This document shows, one piece after another, positions 1 to 9,954 of a DNA stretch of 64,000 nucleotides (positions are counted from its first letter, which is position 1; every line of letters begins with the position of its first letter). The stretch is from positions 38,421 through 102,420 of the forward strand of contig CAMYKB010000004.1 of assembly GCA_947258875.1 (NCBI GenBank), in the 5' to 3' direction. The DNA comes from an uncultured Gammaproteobacteria bacterium (lineage in GTDB: Bacteria > Pseudomonadota > Gammaproteobacteria > CAMYKB01). Position numbers and translations under genes: made by a program. Under the pieces are notes generated by a model that saw only the letters and a list, made by a program, of their open reading frames with translations, made no database searches and was not told the origin of the DNA.

Positions 1-113
1 ATATTGCAGCCCTTAAGGAGTGGTTACAGGTGGGGCCGAGGTTGGCGCGGGTGACGCAATTTGAATGCGAAACCGCTGAAGATGCAGGGTATGCAGGTTT
101 TGAGGTATGCTGA
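1..113 (+). CDS. Acylphosphatase, C-terminal end (partial)
   Basis: The reading frame is open from the window edge to TGA at 111-113 and gives 36 residues. They contain L-x-x-W-L-x-x-G-P-x-x-A-R-V followed by a terminal G-F-E-V strand, which matches the last helix and strand of the small acylphosphatase fold. These enzymes hydrolyse acyl phosphates in the cytoplasm. The catalytic Arg and Asn lie upstream of the window and cannot be checked. The identification rests on this short tail only. Confidence 0.6.
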   Translation, partial: IAALKEWLQVGPRLARVTQFECETAEDAGYAGFEVC

Positions 114-147
114 ATAACGGTGATGTATCTCGCTTACCGCCGTGGTG

Positions 148-798
148 TTACGATTTGTCGGATATCCTGTAATCGGTGTGTGTTTTGCCGAACACTACCG
201 CATTAATATCTTTGCCCAGTAGTGGGAAATTGATTTTGGGGTATGCGTCCAGATGCCGTTCCAGTACCTCAGTTAGTGCGCGAAAGCTTTCAGGCTGTTC
301 TGCTTTCTCCAGTAATTGTTCGAGCAGAGCGTGCAGCGTGTTGCGTGAGATGTGCGAGCGTAAGGCGCGCTTCTTGCTTTGGTGATACAGGCTGATACCT
401 TCCAATAAGTGCGAGAAAATACCAAATTTAATGGCTTCTCGATGGTGTTTTTCGCGATGAAGGAGCAGGCGCATCTTATCGTAGATCACGGCATGGTCAT
501 GCGTCACGTTTTCAATGTCGCGCGTTTGATTGGGGTAGCCTTCCACCAGTAAACGATTGAACTCGCGCCATGCCTCTGCGGGTTGTTCGGCACGCTGTAG
601 GTATAACGGAAGACGCAAGAAGGTCTGTACCGGATAGTGTTGGGACGACGCGGCAATTTGTTTGTAGGCGGTATGCAGGGTTTCGATAGAGGCACCGATA
701 TGGCCAGCACGTTTTAATGCTGTAGCTCTTTTTAACAGTGCATCGGCATCCATGACCTGGGTGGCGCTGCTGTGCAGGGTATCGAGTACATTTAACAC
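148..798 (-). CDS. Hypothetical helical (TPR-like) protein
   Basis: This is a 216-residue soluble protein with no signal peptide or membrane segment. It is rich in Ala, Leu, His and Arg and predicted by eye to be almost entirely helical. Residues 18-100 have the spacing of tetratricopeptide-like helical hairpins (A-x-x-L-x-x-A-G-x-x-x-x-x-I-E-T-L, then A-E-A-W-R-E-F-N). I do not recognise the family and see no catalytic motif. It is convergent with the acylphosphatase gene, and 126 bases separate its start from the next leftward gene. A scaffold or partner-binding role is possible but unproven. Confidence 0.6.
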   Translation of the reverse strand: MLNVLDTLHSSATQVMDADALLKRATALKRAGHIGASIETLHTAYKQIAASSQHYPVQTFLRLPLYLQRAEQPAEAWREFNRLLVEGYPNQTRDIENVTHDHAVIYDKMRLLLHREKHHREAIKFGIFSHLLEGISLYHQSKKRALRSHISRNTLHALLEQLLEKAEQPESFRALTEVLERHLDAYPKINFPLLGKDINAVVFGKTHTDYRISDKS

Positions 799-924
799 CG
801 ACCGCTCCTCGCGTGTACGGGTTCAAAATGCCGGTACTGACTGTAGCTCGGGGCATTTGAGTCACTGTGTGTTTCAGCGCAGAGACTGAATCGAACAAAC
901 GCTCCCTAGCCCATTAAGTATGAC

Positions 925-1242
925 TTATTGCACGCATTTGTAAATATCAAATGTTTGTCGTCCTTGTGTGATACTGCTGGCGGCGACGACAGTATCGCCA
1001 CCCAGGCCGGTGGCGCTATTGCGTGCCAGGTAACTGAGTTCCCGCGCCACCATACTCTGATGGCGTTTAATGCTACCTAAGCCGTCTTTAACAGACACCG
1101 TTGTGGCTCCCACGCGTTGGCAGTTGCTCACCTCTGCAGCACTCAATACGCGTGCCTTTTCGCCTTCAGGAGTAAGTTGCACCCAGCTACAGGCGCTGAG
1201 CAACAGGCAAATGAGAGTTGTAGTTAGGGCGCGCATTGCCAT
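925..1242 (-). CDS. DUF4156-type lipoprotein
   Basis: A 105-residue lipoprotein. The N-terminus has a short hydrophobic segment and a lipobox ending L-L-S-A-C (Cys18), so it should be acylated and membrane anchored in the envelope. The mature part has two more Cys (in N-C-Q-R-V-G and Y-K-C-V-Q) that could form a disulfide, and the G-G-D-T-V-V stretch typical of DUF4156 proteins. ATG codons at 1242 and 1236 are both possible starts. Function of the family is unknown. It sits just downstream of proS on the same strand. Confidence 0.7.
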   Translation of the reverse strand: MAMRALTTTLICLLLSACSWVQLTPEGEKARVLSAAEVSNCQRVGATTVSVKDGLGSIKRHQSMVARELSYLARNSATGLGGDTVVAASSITQGRQTFDIYKCVQ

Positions 1243-1290
1243 GCATTAGTCATCCCGGTTGTTATATGGCGATCAATGATAATGCCATGG

Positions 1291-3003
1291 TCACGTGATC
1301 GGTATTTTTTCTTTAAGAAATGTGATTAAGCTAACAAGCGGAATGTGTCGGTTCTCGTCGTCGTTACGACCCTTGTACTCGAGCTGTTGCTCATCGAGTC
1401 CGCGCTCGCTAACAACCACGCGATGGGGAATACCAATCAGTTCAAGATCGGCGAACATAACGCCCGGCCGGGCATTACGGTCATCAAGCAGTATTTCAAA
1501 ACCGGCGGCCTGCAGATCCGCATAGAGGCTTTCTACTGCTTCACGTATGCGCTCGGATTTGTGCATATTGATGGGCACGATGGCCACCTGGAACGGCGCG
1601 ATCGGCAGTGGCCAGGTGATGCCGTTGTTGTCGTGGTTTTGCTCTATGGCGGCTGCCACAATTCGGGTCACGCCTATACCGTAACATCCCATGGTCAAAA
1701 TCCGGGATTTGCCCTGTTCATCCAGTACGGTTGCCTTCATGGCTTCGCTATAGTTATTGCCTAACTGGAAGATGTGACCTACCTCAATGCCGCGCACTAT
1801 CGACAGTTTTCCTTGTCCGTCGGGGCTGGGGTCGCCCTCGACCACATTGCGGATGTCCATGGACTCGGGCTCGGGCAAATCACGTCCCCAGTTCACACCC
1901 CTAAGGTGTTTACCGTCCTGGTTGGCGCCGCATACAAAATCAACAGCCTGGGTGGCGGCATGATCGGCAATGATGCGAATATTGAGGCCGAGCGGGCCAA
2001 TCGAGCCCGGTTTGCAACCCGCAATCTGCAGTACCTGTTCTTCACTGGCCAGGGTAAGGGGGATCTGGATACCGGCGATTTTCTCCGCCTTGACGGTGTT
2101 CAGCTCATGGTCGCCGCGTAGTACTAATGCGGTGACAGTTTCATCCTCGGCTTTCACCAGTAATGTTTTCAGACAGCTCGATGCCGGTATTTGCAGGTAT
2201 GCACTGACTTCATCGATTGAATGCTGACCCGGCGTAGCTACGGTTTGTAATGTTTCACCGGCGGCGCCGCGTCCATCGGCAGGCGCCACTGCGGTGGCCA
2301 ATTCGATGTTGGCCGCATAGTCGCTGGCGGATGAAAAGGCAATGGCATCTTCGCCGGAATTGGCGAGCACGTGAAATTCATGCGACGTACTGCCGCCAAT
2401 GGCCCCGCTATCGGCAAGCACCGGACGAAAATCCAGCTGCATGCGTTTGAAAATGCTGGAATAGGCCTGGTGCATAGTTTCATAGGTTTTCTGCAGGGAA
2501 TCCTCGTCGATGTGAAAAGAATAAGCATCCTTCATGATGAATTCGCGCGCGCGCATTACCCCGAAACGTGGCCGGATTTCGTCACGAAACTTGGTCTGGA
2601 TCTGGTAAAAATTAATGGGCAGCTGTTTATAACTGCGGATTTCGTTGCGTACCAGATCGGTAATTACTTCTTCATGGGTCGGGCCATAGCAGTATTCACG
2701 TTGGTGACGGTCATGAAAATGCAGCAACTGAGGGCCGAACTTGTCCCAACGGCCGGTTTCCATCCACAGCTCGGCGGGTTGTACGGTTGGCATCAGGACT
2801 TCCAACGCACCAGCCTTATTCATTTCCTCGCGAATGATGTTCTCAACCTTTCGCAATACGCGCAGGCCCAAGGGCATCCAGGTATAAAGGCCGCCCGCCA
2901 GTTTGCGGATAAGGCCCGCTCTCAGCATGAGTTGGTGACTGACGATTTCCGCATCGGCCGGTGTTTCTTTTACAGTGAATAACGGGAATTGTGATACACG
3001 CAT
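1291..3003 (-). CDS. proS: Prolyl-tRNA synthetase
   Basis: ProS, 570 residues, the length of bacterial prokaryote-type enzymes. It charges tRNA-Pro with proline. Class II motifs are visible: T-W-M-P-L-G near residue 41, the motif 2 region [10 protein letters not shown] near residue 140, and motif 3 with G-I-G-V-T-R near residue 445. Residues about 225-405 form the YbaK-like insertion domain that hydrolyses mischarged Ala-tRNA-Pro. The anticodon-binding domain occupies the C-terminus. Start is ATG at 3003. The gene is the first of a leftward group with the DUF4156 lipoprotein. No anomalies seen. Confidence 0.97.
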   Translation of the reverse strand: MRVSQFPLFTVKETPADAEIVSHQLMLRAGLIRKLAGGLYTWMPLGLRVLRKVENIIREEMNKAGALEVLMPTVQPAELWMETGRWDKFGPQLLHFHDRHQREYCYGPTHEEVITDLVRNEIRSYKQLPINFYQIQTKFRDEIRPRFGVMRAREFIMKDAYSFHIDEDSLQKTYETMHQAYSSIFKRMQLDFRPVLADSGAIGGSTSHEFHVLANSGEDAIAFSSASDYAANIELATAVAPADGRGAAGETLQTVATPGQHSIDEVSAYLQIPASSCLKTLLVKAEDETVTALVLRGDHELNTVKAEKIAGIQIPLTLASEEQVLQIAGCKPGSIGPLGLNIRIIADHAATQAVDFVCGANQDGKHLRGVNWGRDLPEPESMDIRNVVEGDPSPDGQGKLSIVRGIEVGHIFQLGNNYSEAMKATVLDEQGKSRILTMGCYGIGVTRIVAAAIEQNHDNNGITWPLPIAPFQVAIVPINMHKSERIREAVESLYADLQAAGFEILLDDRNARPGVMFADLELIGIPHRVVVSERGLDEQQLEYKGRNDDENRHIPLVSLITFLKEKIPIT

Positions 3004-3124
3004 GTTAGTTTATGGCTATGTGGCAACGAGTCAGCATTATCTTGCATGCAAGATAATCATGGAAGAGCGGAAATGTATTTTAAGGAGCCTTTGCCAAGTC
3101 CTGGATGACTTTTTCAGAGGCGCA

Positions 3125-3469
3125 TTAGAATGTGCCGGCATTCCAGCCCCACATATGGCGTGGCGCGTTGGCAAACTCGATATAAGTGCGGTTTTTTGCG
3201 ATCCCCAGCTGAGTTTCCATTAATTTGCATAATGCGGCAGACAACTCGGGCGAAGTTGATTCCGCGAGGTCGATGCTTTTTAATTCGAGATAGGCGAGGG
3301 GTTGTGTATCCCCGGCGAACAACATATGAGGGTTATGAGTGTAGCGCACCATGACGTATTGTTCGGGCTTGTGCAATAGCTCTGCAACCAGTGTTGAGGC
3401 GGCTTTGAGTAATTGTTGTCGCTGTTCACCTGCAGCGCTTTGATTGGTCTCAATGGTCAGCAGCGGCAT
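3125..3469 (-). CDS. MIF/phenylpyruvate tautomerase-like protein
   Basis: A 114-residue member of the macrophage migration inhibitory factor family. It begins M-P-L-L, so Met removal would expose the N-terminal proline that is the catalytic base in this superfamily. The C-terminal F-A-N-A-P-R-H-M-W-G-W-N pattern is typical of MIF proteins (which usually end near W-G-W-N-G-S-T-F). The expected product is a homotrimeric keto-enol tautomerase; the physiological substrate is unknown in bacteria. Its start lies 4 bases from the stop of the DUF4124 gene, on the same strand, so the two are probably co-transcribed. Confidence 0.85.
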   Translation of the reverse strand: MPLLTIETNQSAAGEQRQQLLKAASTLVAELLHKPEQYVMVRYTHNPHMLFAGDTQPLAYLELKSIDLAESTSPELSAALCKLMETQLGIAKNRTYIEFANAPRHMWGWNAGTF

Positions 3470-3473
3470 GGAC

Positions 3474-3935
3474 TTATTTGCAGAATTCTTCTACACGCTT
3501 GTTCTCCGCTGTGATTCTCTCCTGGCGAGCTTCCTCGGTGAGCCACTGATATTTATCGCCTTCCTTAATCTTGACGCGGCCGGTTTGTTGTAATGCCTTC
3601 AAATTTGCCTGTGCCAGTTTACAGGATTCGTTACGAATCTCCCGGTCCTCGCGATCTCGTTTGGCATCGGCGCTTTCTTGCTGACGCGCCGCGCGCCCTT
3701 CAGCTTGAGCTTCTTTCAGCTCGTCAATTTTTTTACGTGCCTCTCCAGACTTGCTTGCGTCGTTGCCTTTGGTCTCGACTACAGTAAAAGGTCGGTCAGT
3801 CGGCGGTGTCTGGCTGTAGATCACTTTGCCATCATTACCCGTATACTTATAAACGACTGCCGCTGCGGGTTGCATTAATGCCAGGGTCATTATTAAAGTA
3901 CCCAATAGTGTGACGCTGATATGCTGTTGCTTCAT
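3474..3935 (-). CDS. DUF4124-domain secreted protein
   Basis: A 153-residue protein with a signal peptide of about 26 residues (ending P-A-A-A). It is followed by the DUF4124 signature V-Y-K-Y-T-x-x-D-G-K-V-I-Y-S-Q-T-P-P. The rest (residues 60-153) is a highly charged Lys/Glu/Arg helix likely to form a coiled coil. An AAGGA ribosome site precedes ATG at 3935. It should be periplasmic. The family is common in gamma- and betaproteobacteria and has no established function. The next leftward gene is the MIF-like tautomerase, 4 bases away. Confidence 0.8.
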   Translation of the reverse strand: MKQQHISVTLLGTLIMTLALMQPAAAVVYKYTGNDGKVIYSQTPPTDRPFTVVETKGNDASKSGEARKKIDELKEAQAEGRAARQQESADAKRDREDREIRNESCKLAQANLKALQQTGRVKIKEGDKYQWLTEEARQERITAENKRVEEFCK

Positions 3936-4092
3936 GGGGACATCCTTTTTCGTTCAAGCATTGACGTTGTGGCGCTAGCTTAGCAAAAGATTTGCGCGCA
4001 AGCTCATGTAATCCCCGTAAAATATTCCTGTATGCGGGAAAATGCCGATAAACAGGGTCAGGGCTTGGATGCGAAGATGACGACTCTAGAAC

Positions 4093-4149
4093 ATTAGAAT
4101 ATACTAATATAATGGTATTATCCCTAAGTTTAAGCAGGTTTTTGGAGGG
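4093..4149 (+). promoter_or_regulatory. Candidate promoter/operator and RBS of the RND efflux operon
   Basis: A TATAAT hexamer lies at 4108-4113. It overlaps an imperfect palindrome, ATTAG-N6-CTAAT, at 4093-4108. No good -35 box is seen. GGAGGG at 4144-4149 is a strong ribosome site for the ATG at 4160 and is the reason that start was chosen over an upstream codon at 4112. Palindromes overlapping a -10 often bind TetR- or MarR-type repressors, but no such regulator is adjacent. Confidence 0.4.
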
Positions 4150-4159
4150 CTCGTTAATT

Positions 4160-5227
4160 ATGGTGGCACGAAAAAATGTTCTGACTCTGTGGTTGGCTTG
4201 CTTGGGCTCATTGCCGGCCATGTCTTATGCTGCCGAACTTCCATTGGCGACCCAGCCCGTTATCGAGGCTACCAGCCCACAATTACTGGTACTTGATGGC
4301 GAGGTTGAGGCGATTAACCGGGCCACAGTCTCTGCCCAGACTTCGGGCCGTATTACAGCTATTTACTACGATGTTGATGATTTCGTTGAAAAGGGCGACA
4401 TAATCGTCAGCATGCGTGACCAGGAGCAGCGCGCCCGTTATTCTCAGGCCGAGGCATCACTTAAAGAGGCGCAGGCACGTTTTAGTGAGGCCCGCAGTGA
4501 ATTCCAGCGTAACAAAGACATCTATGAGCAGAGATTGATTTCCAAGTCACGCTTTGATCAATCATTAGCAGAGCGCAACGCAGCGAATGCGCGTTTCGAA
4601 GCAGCAAGGGCTGCATTGCAACAGGCGCAGGAGCAATTGGCTTATACAGAGATCCGAGCACCTTACAGTGGCATCGTTATCGAGCGTCATGTTGAGGTGG
4701 GTGAGACGGCACAGCCAGGCAAGCCTCTGGTGACGGGCATTTCCCTTGAAAAACTACGCATCGCCACGCATGTGCCTCAGGGTATGATTGCGGCGGTACG
4801 CAAGTCGGGTAAGGCGCGCATCCTCCGGGAAGACGATCCCGACAATTCTGTCGAAGCCAGCCGCTTGATCTTTTTCCCATACGCCGATAGTCAGACGAAC
4901 ACCTTCAAGGTGCGTATGGAACTGCCTGAGGGCTTGGAAGGGCTGTTTCCAGGGATGTTCGTAAAGGTGGTGTTTGTTATCGGTGAAAAACAACGGTTGA
5001 TGATCCCGCAACAGGCTGTAGTGCAACGCAGTGAAGTGACGGGTGTGTATGTGGTTAATGAGGATGGCAAGGTCAGCTTGCGGCATATCCGTACCGGCCG
5101 ACGGGATTCAGCAGATATGGTCGAGGTACACGCCGGTTTGCAGCCGGGCGAAGCAGTAGTGCTGGATCCCGTGCGCGCAGGCGTCTATGTAAAAGAACAA
5201 CAGGCCGTCGCAGTTCCGCATGAGTAA
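4160..5227 (+). CDS. RND efflux periplasmic adaptor (membrane fusion protein)
   Basis: A 355-residue periplasmic adaptor linking an inner-membrane RND pump to an outer-membrane channel. A signal peptide ends near A-M-S-Y-A-A. The lipoyl-like half motifs (A-Q-T-S-G-R-I and the later A-P-Y-S-G-I-V) flank an alpha-helical hairpin around residues 85-155 rich in Ala, Gln and Glu. Beta-barrel and membrane-proximal domains follow. The stop overlaps the pump gene by 8 bases, so the two are translationally coupled. No TolC-like gene is present in the window, so the outer-membrane partner must be elsewhere. Substrate cannot be told from sequence. Confidence 0.92.
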   Translation: MVARKNVLTLWLACLGSLPAMSYAAELPLATQPVIEATSPQLLVLDGEVEAINRATVSAQTSGRITAIYYDVDDFVEKGDIIVSMRDQEQRARYSQAEASLKEAQARFSEARSEFQRNKDIYEQRLISKSRFDQSLAERNAANARFEAARAALQQAQEQLAYTEIRAPYSGIVIERHVEVGETAQPGKPLVTGISLEKLRIATHVPQGMIAAVRKSGKARILREDDPDNSVEASRLIFFPYADSQTNTFKVRMELPEGLEGLFPGMFVKVVFVIGEKQRLMIPQQAVVQRSEVTGVYVVNEDGKVSLRHIRTGRRDSADMVEVHAGLQPGEAVVLDPVRAGVYVKEQQAVAVPHE

Positions 5228-8200
5228 TTCCAGTCTCGGTATATCAGGGCGTATTGCCCGCCTGTTTCTGGATTCAGAGATTACGCTTCTGCTTGCCCTG
5301 CTTGGCCTCTTTATGGGGGTATTCGCCATCTTGGTGACTCCACGCGAGGAGGAGCCCCAAATCAATGTCACCTTCGCGAATGTGTTTGTGTCATTTCCAG
5401 GTGCGAGTTCGCAAGAGGTGGAACAACTGGTCAGCACTCCGGCGGAACAGATCATCTCCGAAATCCAGGGCATCAAGCACGTTTATTCGGTGTCGCGTCC
5501 CGGATTGGCAGTGCTCACCGTCCAGTATGAGGTTGGTGAGGATAGTACCGATGCAATAGTCCGCCTTTACAACAAAATATTTTCCAACCAGGACTGGCTG
5601 CCCGCGAACCTGGGTGTCGGTCAACCCATTATCAAGCCCAAGGGGATAGATGATGTCCCCATCGTCAGCTTGACCTTGTGGAGCGATGATCCGCAGCAAG
5701 GTGCCTATGAGCTCTCACAAGTGGCGCATGCCATAGAGGCGGAACTTAAACGTGTTCCCGGTACACGCGATATTTATACCATCGGCAGCCCCGAACGAGT
5801 AGTGCATGTGCTACTCGATCCGCAGAAACTGGCTGGCTATGGACTGGTAATAGCGGATCTACGCCGCGCCCTGCAGGTGAGTAATGCCGCCAGTGACGCG
5901 GGTGTCTTGGTGAATGATAACCGTGAGATTGAAGTGCGTGCCGGTGTGTTCCTGTCTAACAGTGATGAAATCGGAGACCTTGTCGTTACTGTGCACCAGG
6001 GCAAACCGGTGTATCTGCGTGATGTGGCCGAGATTCGCAGTGGCGCGGACCAACCTGAATCCTATGTCTGGTTTGGTACTGGTGAGGCAGCGAACCACAA
6101 GGGTATTGAGGCCAGAGGAGAGTTTCCGGCAGTCACTGTCGCGATCGCCAAAAAGCCAGGTATCAATGCGGTACGCGTGGCCAACCAAGTGATCGAGCGT
6201 TTTGCGCAGTTGCAGAATACCTTTGTTCCCGAAGGTGTACAGGCAACAATCACGCGTAATTACGGTGAGACTGCCGATGCCAAGGCAAAAAAACTAATCC
6301 AGAAACTTATTTTCGCGACTTCTGCGGTGGTGTTGCTCGTGTTGTTCGCCTTGGGATGGCGTGAGGCCATTATCGTAGGCGTTGCCGTAGTGATTACTCT
6401 GGCAATCACGTTATTTGCGTCCTGGGCGTATGGCTTTACGCTCAATCGCGTGTCGCTTTTCGCCTTGATCTTTTCCATCGGTATTTTGGTCGATGATGCC
6501 ATTGTGGTGGTGGAGAACATTCACCGCCATATCGCGCTGGGCGCTAAATCCCTGCGTGAGGCGATACCCTTGGCGGTGGACGAGGTGGGTGGCCCAACGA
6601 TCCTCGCGACCTTCACCGTGATTGCAGCATTGTTGCCAATGGCCTTTGTCAGCGGGCTGATGGGACCTTATATGAGCCCTATCCCGATCAACGCCAGTAT
6701 GGGAATGTTGATTTCATTGATTGTGGCGTTTGTGATCACGCCGTGGATGAGCTTTCGTTTTTTGCAGCATAGCGCTGTCACGCATGCCAATACAGATGGT
6801 GAAACGGTTAAAGACAATAAGCTCTACCAGTTTTTCTCGAGATATATAGGTCCGTTCTTACGGGCTGAGCAGGGTAGGTGGCGACGCTGGGGCCTGCTGA
6901 TCAGTATCCTTGTTCTCATCATGCTGGCGATCTCCCTGGCTGGTTTCAAACTGGTAGTACTCAAGATGCTGCCGTTCGACGACAAGTCGGAATTCCAGGT
7001 CGTGGTGGACATGGATGAAGGCACGAGCCTGGAGCATACGGCACGTGTACTGGGTGACCTGAGTCGCTATCTTCAGACGGTTCCGGAGGTGACTGACTAT
7101 CAGGTCTATACCGGCACAGCATCACCTATCAATTTCAATGGCCTAGTCCGACAGTATTATCTGCGCAGCGGTGCACACATGGGAGATATCCAGGTCAACC
7201 TCATGGATGCGCATGACCGTGACCTCAAGAGTCACGAGATCGCCAGCCGTTTGCGTGTTCCCTTGCAGGAGATTGCCCAGCGCTTCAACGCCAATGTAAA
7301 AATTGTTGAGGTGCCGCCTGGGCCGCCAGTAATGTCGCCACTGGTGGCGGAGATCTATGGCCTGGATTACACGGGGCAGATCGGTGCTGCAAGGGCAGTA
7401 CGGCACGTGTTTGCTGAAACCGCAGCGATCGTCGATATCGACGACAGTGTCGAGTACCCGGCCCAACGGTTCGTTATACATGTCGATCGCAGCAAGGCAG
7501 CTCTGCTGGGAGTCTCGCAACTGGATGTCACTCGCGCGATCACCACAATTTTATCGGGTGATGACGTGGGTTATTTGCATGGCGCCAATGTCAAGCGGGC
7601 GGTACCTGTTCGTTTGGAATATCCCGTTGCCGGTAAAGCAGAAATGGATAGTGTGCTCGCACTTAAACTGCGCGGTGCTGGTGGCAAGCTGGTGCCGATG
7701 TCTGAAATCGTGCAGGTAGAACAAAGCGCGCGTGAGCATGCGATCTACCACAAGGACTTGCTTCCGGTCGTGTTCGTGACTGCCGATGCCGCGGGCGAGC
7801 TGGACAGCCCCTTGTATGGCATGTTCGATATCTTCGGCAAGTTGAAGACCACAGCAGTATCGTTGGGAAAACCTATTGAACAATACTTGATTAGTCCGCC
7901 CGAGGACCCGTATTTCTACAGCCTCAAATGGGATGGCGAATGGCAGGTGACCTATGAGACCTTTCGTGACATGGGTATTGCGTATTCAGTGGGTTTGTTG
8001 CTGATTTACTTCCTGGTGGTGGCTCAGTTTCGCTCTTACCTCGTGCCATTGGTTATCATGGCACCCATACCCCTGACCATCATCGGGGTGATGCCAGGGC
8101 ACGCCCTGCTGGGTGTCCAGTTTACGGCTACCTCTATGATAGGCATGATCGCGCTGGCCGGGATTATCGTGCGCAATTCAATCCTTTTGGTCGATTTTAT

Positions 8201-8456
8201 TCATCAACAGCTCCGTGAAGGTGTTGCATTTGAGGAAGCCGTGATTCGTTCCGGTGCGGTGCGTGCCAAGCCGATTGCCCTGACCGGTCTGGCGGCGATT
8301 CTGGGGGCCTTCTTTATTCTTGATGATCCGATCTTCAGCGGCCTGGCAGTATCGCTGGTGTTCGGTATCCTGGTGTCCACGATACTGACGCTGGTGGTGA
8401 TCCCGGTATTTTATTATGCGGTCATGTACCGCAGGCAAGGGCTTGCATCCAGCTAA
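5220..8456 (+). CDS. RND efflux permease (AcrB/HAE1-like)
   Basis: A 1078-residue inner-membrane proton-driven exporter. There is one N-terminal membrane helix (residues 15-40), a large periplasmic porter domain, a block of helices around 360-520, a second porter half, and a C-terminal helix block from about 910. The stretch S-I-G-I-L-V-D-D-A-I-V-V-V-E-N is the TM4 motif with the paired Asp residues used in proton relay. The length and the two internally repeated halves fit the family. It is co-expressed with the adaptor. Drug, metal or lipid substrates are all possible; the sequence gives no decisive clue. Confidence 0.93.
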   Translation: MSNSSLGISGRIARLFLDSEITLLLALLGLFMGVFAILVTPREEEPQINVTFANVFVSFPGASSQEVEQLVSTPAEQIISEIQGIKHVYSVSRPGLAVLTVQYEVGEDSTDAIVRLYNKIFSNQDWLPANLGVGQPIIKPKGIDDVPIVSLTLWSDDPQQGAYELSQVAHAIEAELKRVPGTRDIYTIGSPERVVHVLLDPQKLAGYGLVIADLRRALQVSNAASDAGVLVNDNREIEVRAGVFLSNSDEIGDLVVTVHQGKPVYLRDVAEIRSGADQPESYVWFGTGEAANHKGIEARGEFPAVTVAIAKKPGINAVRVANQVIERFAQLQNTFVPEGVQATITRNYGETADAKAKKLIQKLIFATSAVVLLVLFALGWREAIIVGVAVVITLAITLFASWAYGFTLNRVSLFALIFSIGILVDDAIVVVENIHRHIALGAKSLREAIPLAVDEVGGPTILATFTVIAALLPMAFVSGLMGPYMSPIPINASMGMLISLIVAFVITPWMSFRFLQHSAVTHANTDGETVKDNKLYQFFSRYIGPFLRAEQGRWRRWGLLISILVLIMLAISLAGFKLVVLKMLPFDDKSEFQVVVDMDEGTSLEHTARVLGDLSRYLQTVPEVTDYQVYTGTASPINFNGLVRQYYLRSGAHMGDIQVNLMDAHDRDLKSHEIASRLRVPLQEIAQRFNANVKIVEVPPGPPVMSPLVAEIYGLDYTGQIGAARAVRHVFAETAAIVDIDDSVEYPAQRFVIHVDRSKAALLGVSQLDVTRAITTILSGDDVGYLHGANVKRAVPVRLEYPVAGKAEMDSVLALKLRGAGGKLVPMSEIVQVEQSAREHAIYHKDLLPVVFVTADAAGELDSPLYGMFDIFGKLKTTAVSLGKPIEQYLISPPEDPYFYSLKWDGEWQVTYETFRDMGIAYSVGLLLIYFLVVAQFRSYLVPLVIMAPIPLTIIGVMPGHALLGVQFTATSMIGMIALAGIIVRNSILLVDFIHQQLREGVAFEEAVIRSGAVRAKPIALTGLAAILGAFFILDDPIFSGLAVSLVFGILVSTILTLVVIPVFYYAVMYRRQGLASS

Positions 8457-8539
8457 GTCGCTCGTGAGCGGCCATCCGCCCGTAGTGCTTCCCGCCTTCC
8501 CATGATTAATGATTACCCCTCTTTGTTACAGGTATATGA

Positions 8540-8568
8540 ATGTCATAAAGCAATCAAGGTGATATAAT
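8540..8568 (+). promoter_or_regulatory. Candidate sigma70 promoter of the LysR gene
   Basis: ATGTCA at 8540-8545 (4 of 6 matches to the -35 consensus) and a perfect TATAAT at 8563-8568 are 17 bases apart, about 40 bases upstream of the LysR start. The region is AT-rich. Confidence 0.4.
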
Positions 8569-8609
8569 TGTTTTATTATCTGGATTAGTTTACTTATAAG
8601 GCCCTATTA

Positions 8610-9515
8610 ATGGCTGATCGCCGGTTACAAGTTTTTTATACGGTTGCCCGTATGCTGAGTTTTACCAAGGCTGCCGAAACCTTGCATATGACGCAACCGG
8701 CAGTGACCTTCCAGGTGCGGCAGCTTGAGGATCATTTCAATACCCGCCTGTTTGATCGCACCCATAACCGCGTTACGCTGACCGAGGCAGGACGCAAGAC
8801 TTACGAGCATGCGGAAAAGATTTTTGAACTGTATACCGAAATGGAAAATTCGGTTAAGGAGCTGACCGGCGATGTCAGCGGCACCCTCACATTAGGTGCC
8901 AGTACCACCATCGCGGAATATATGCTACCGGCGCTGCTGCGGCGCTTCACTGATAAATACTCGGATGTCAATTTAAGGCTCAAGGTATCTAACAGTGAAG
9001 GCATCGTTTCGATGGTCGAGAATAATATGATCGACCTGGGCGTAGTGGAGGTCCCGGTCACCAATAAAAACCTTATGGTCGAAGTGTGCCGTATCGATCA
9101 ACTGGTCGTCGTGGTGCCACCGGATCACCCGCTAGGCGAGAGAGAGTCGGTTAAGATGGATGAACTGATTCCCTATCCCTTTATCTGTCGCGAAGAGGGT
9201 TCGGGTACCCGTGAGGTCATTGTTGAAAACATGACCCAATTGGGACTCGATAAGAACAGTTTGAACATATGTCTTGAGCTGGGAAGTCCCGAGTCCATCA
9301 AGGGTGCAGTCGAGGCAGGTATGGGCATATCCATCCTCTCACGTGCCACCCTCACCAAGGAACTGGCGCTGAAAAGTCTGAAGGCTGTGAGTCTCGATCC
9401 GCCACTGGAACGGGCATTCTCGTTCGTACGGCAACGACAGAAGTTCCGCTTACATGCGATTGAGGAATTACTCGATTTTGCCCATTCCTACTGCGAACAG
9501 AACCCGGTTACCTGA
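8610..9515 (+). CDS. LysR-family transcriptional regulator
   Basis: A 301-residue regulator. Residues 1-62 form the winged helix-turn-helix with the typical F-T-K-A-A-E-T-L-H-M-T-Q-P-A-V-T helix pair. Residues about 90-295 form the two-lobed effector domain, starting G-T-L-T-L-G-A-S-T-T-I-A. The N-terminus and G-A-S-T-T-I-A-E-Y pocket resemble the CysL/selenium-metabolism branch of LysR proteins, but the effector is not determined. It lies in the same direction as the next two genes with short gaps. It could regulate the upstream efflux pair, its downstream neighbours, or distant targets. Confidence 0.9.
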   Translation: MADRRLQVFYTVARMLSFTKAAETLHMTQPAVTFQVRQLEDHFNTRLFDRTHNRVTLTEAGRKTYEHAEKIFELYTEMENSVKELTGDVSGTLTLGASTTIAEYMLPALLRRFTDKYSDVNLRLKVSNSEGIVSMVENNMIDLGVVEVPVTNKNLMVEVCRIDQLVVVVPPDHPLGERESVKMDELIPYPFICREEGSGTREVIVENMTQLGLDKNSLNICLELGSPESIKGAVEAGMGISILSRATLTKELALKSLKAVSLDPPLERAFSFVRQRQKFRLHAIEELLDFAHSYCEQNPVT

Positions 9516-9564
9516 TTGAGGCTTGATGACGTATCGCAGGTTTGCGTAATCCTTGAGAAAATCC

Positions 9565-9954
9565 ATGAGCACTACGCCTGGTCAGATAAAATTTGATACC
9601 CGTAAAAAGCGTTTGCAGAAGCTGTACAACCAGATGGGTAGTGAAGCTCAGCATATGCTGCTGGAGTTTGCCGAATTTTTGGCGCAACGATACGAGCCGG
9701 ATATCCAGGAGATCGGCAAACCTGAAATCATCCCAAGACCTGAATCTGAAACTGTGGTCAAGGCAATACAGCGCTTATCAGCCAGCTATTCGATGCTGGA
9801 CAAGAGTCTCATCCTCAACGAGACCTCGGAATTAATGACTCAGCATATAATGCAGGGGCGGGATGCTGTCGAAGTGATTGATGAACTCGAAAAACTGTTT
9901 GTGGACCACTACCAGAAATTGATCGCCCAGAATCTCGATAATAATAATGATTAG
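9565..9954 (+). CDS. Hypothetical 129-residue helical protein
   Basis: A soluble, charged, probably all-helical protein of unknown family. The M-L-L-E-F-A-E-F-L-A-Q-R-Y segment near residue 32 resembles helices in small prokaryotic antitoxin-like proteins, but no partner toxin is seen. ATG at 9565 is preferred over a TTG at 9553. The stop overlaps the start of the following transporter gene by 8 bases, so the two are likely translated together. Its role may therefore be linked to the transporter. I do not recognise a function. Confidence 0.7.
   Translation: MSTTPGQIKFDTRKKRLQKLYNQMGSEAQHMLLEFAEFLAQRYEPDIQEIGKPEIIPRPESETVVKAIQRLSASYSMLDKSLILNETSELMTQHIMQGRDAVEVIDELEKLFVDHYQKLIAQNLDNNND

Noticed and set aside
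1774-2121. Open frame opposite proS
   Set aside because: Antisense shadow of a well-conserved gene; no ribosome site or family match.
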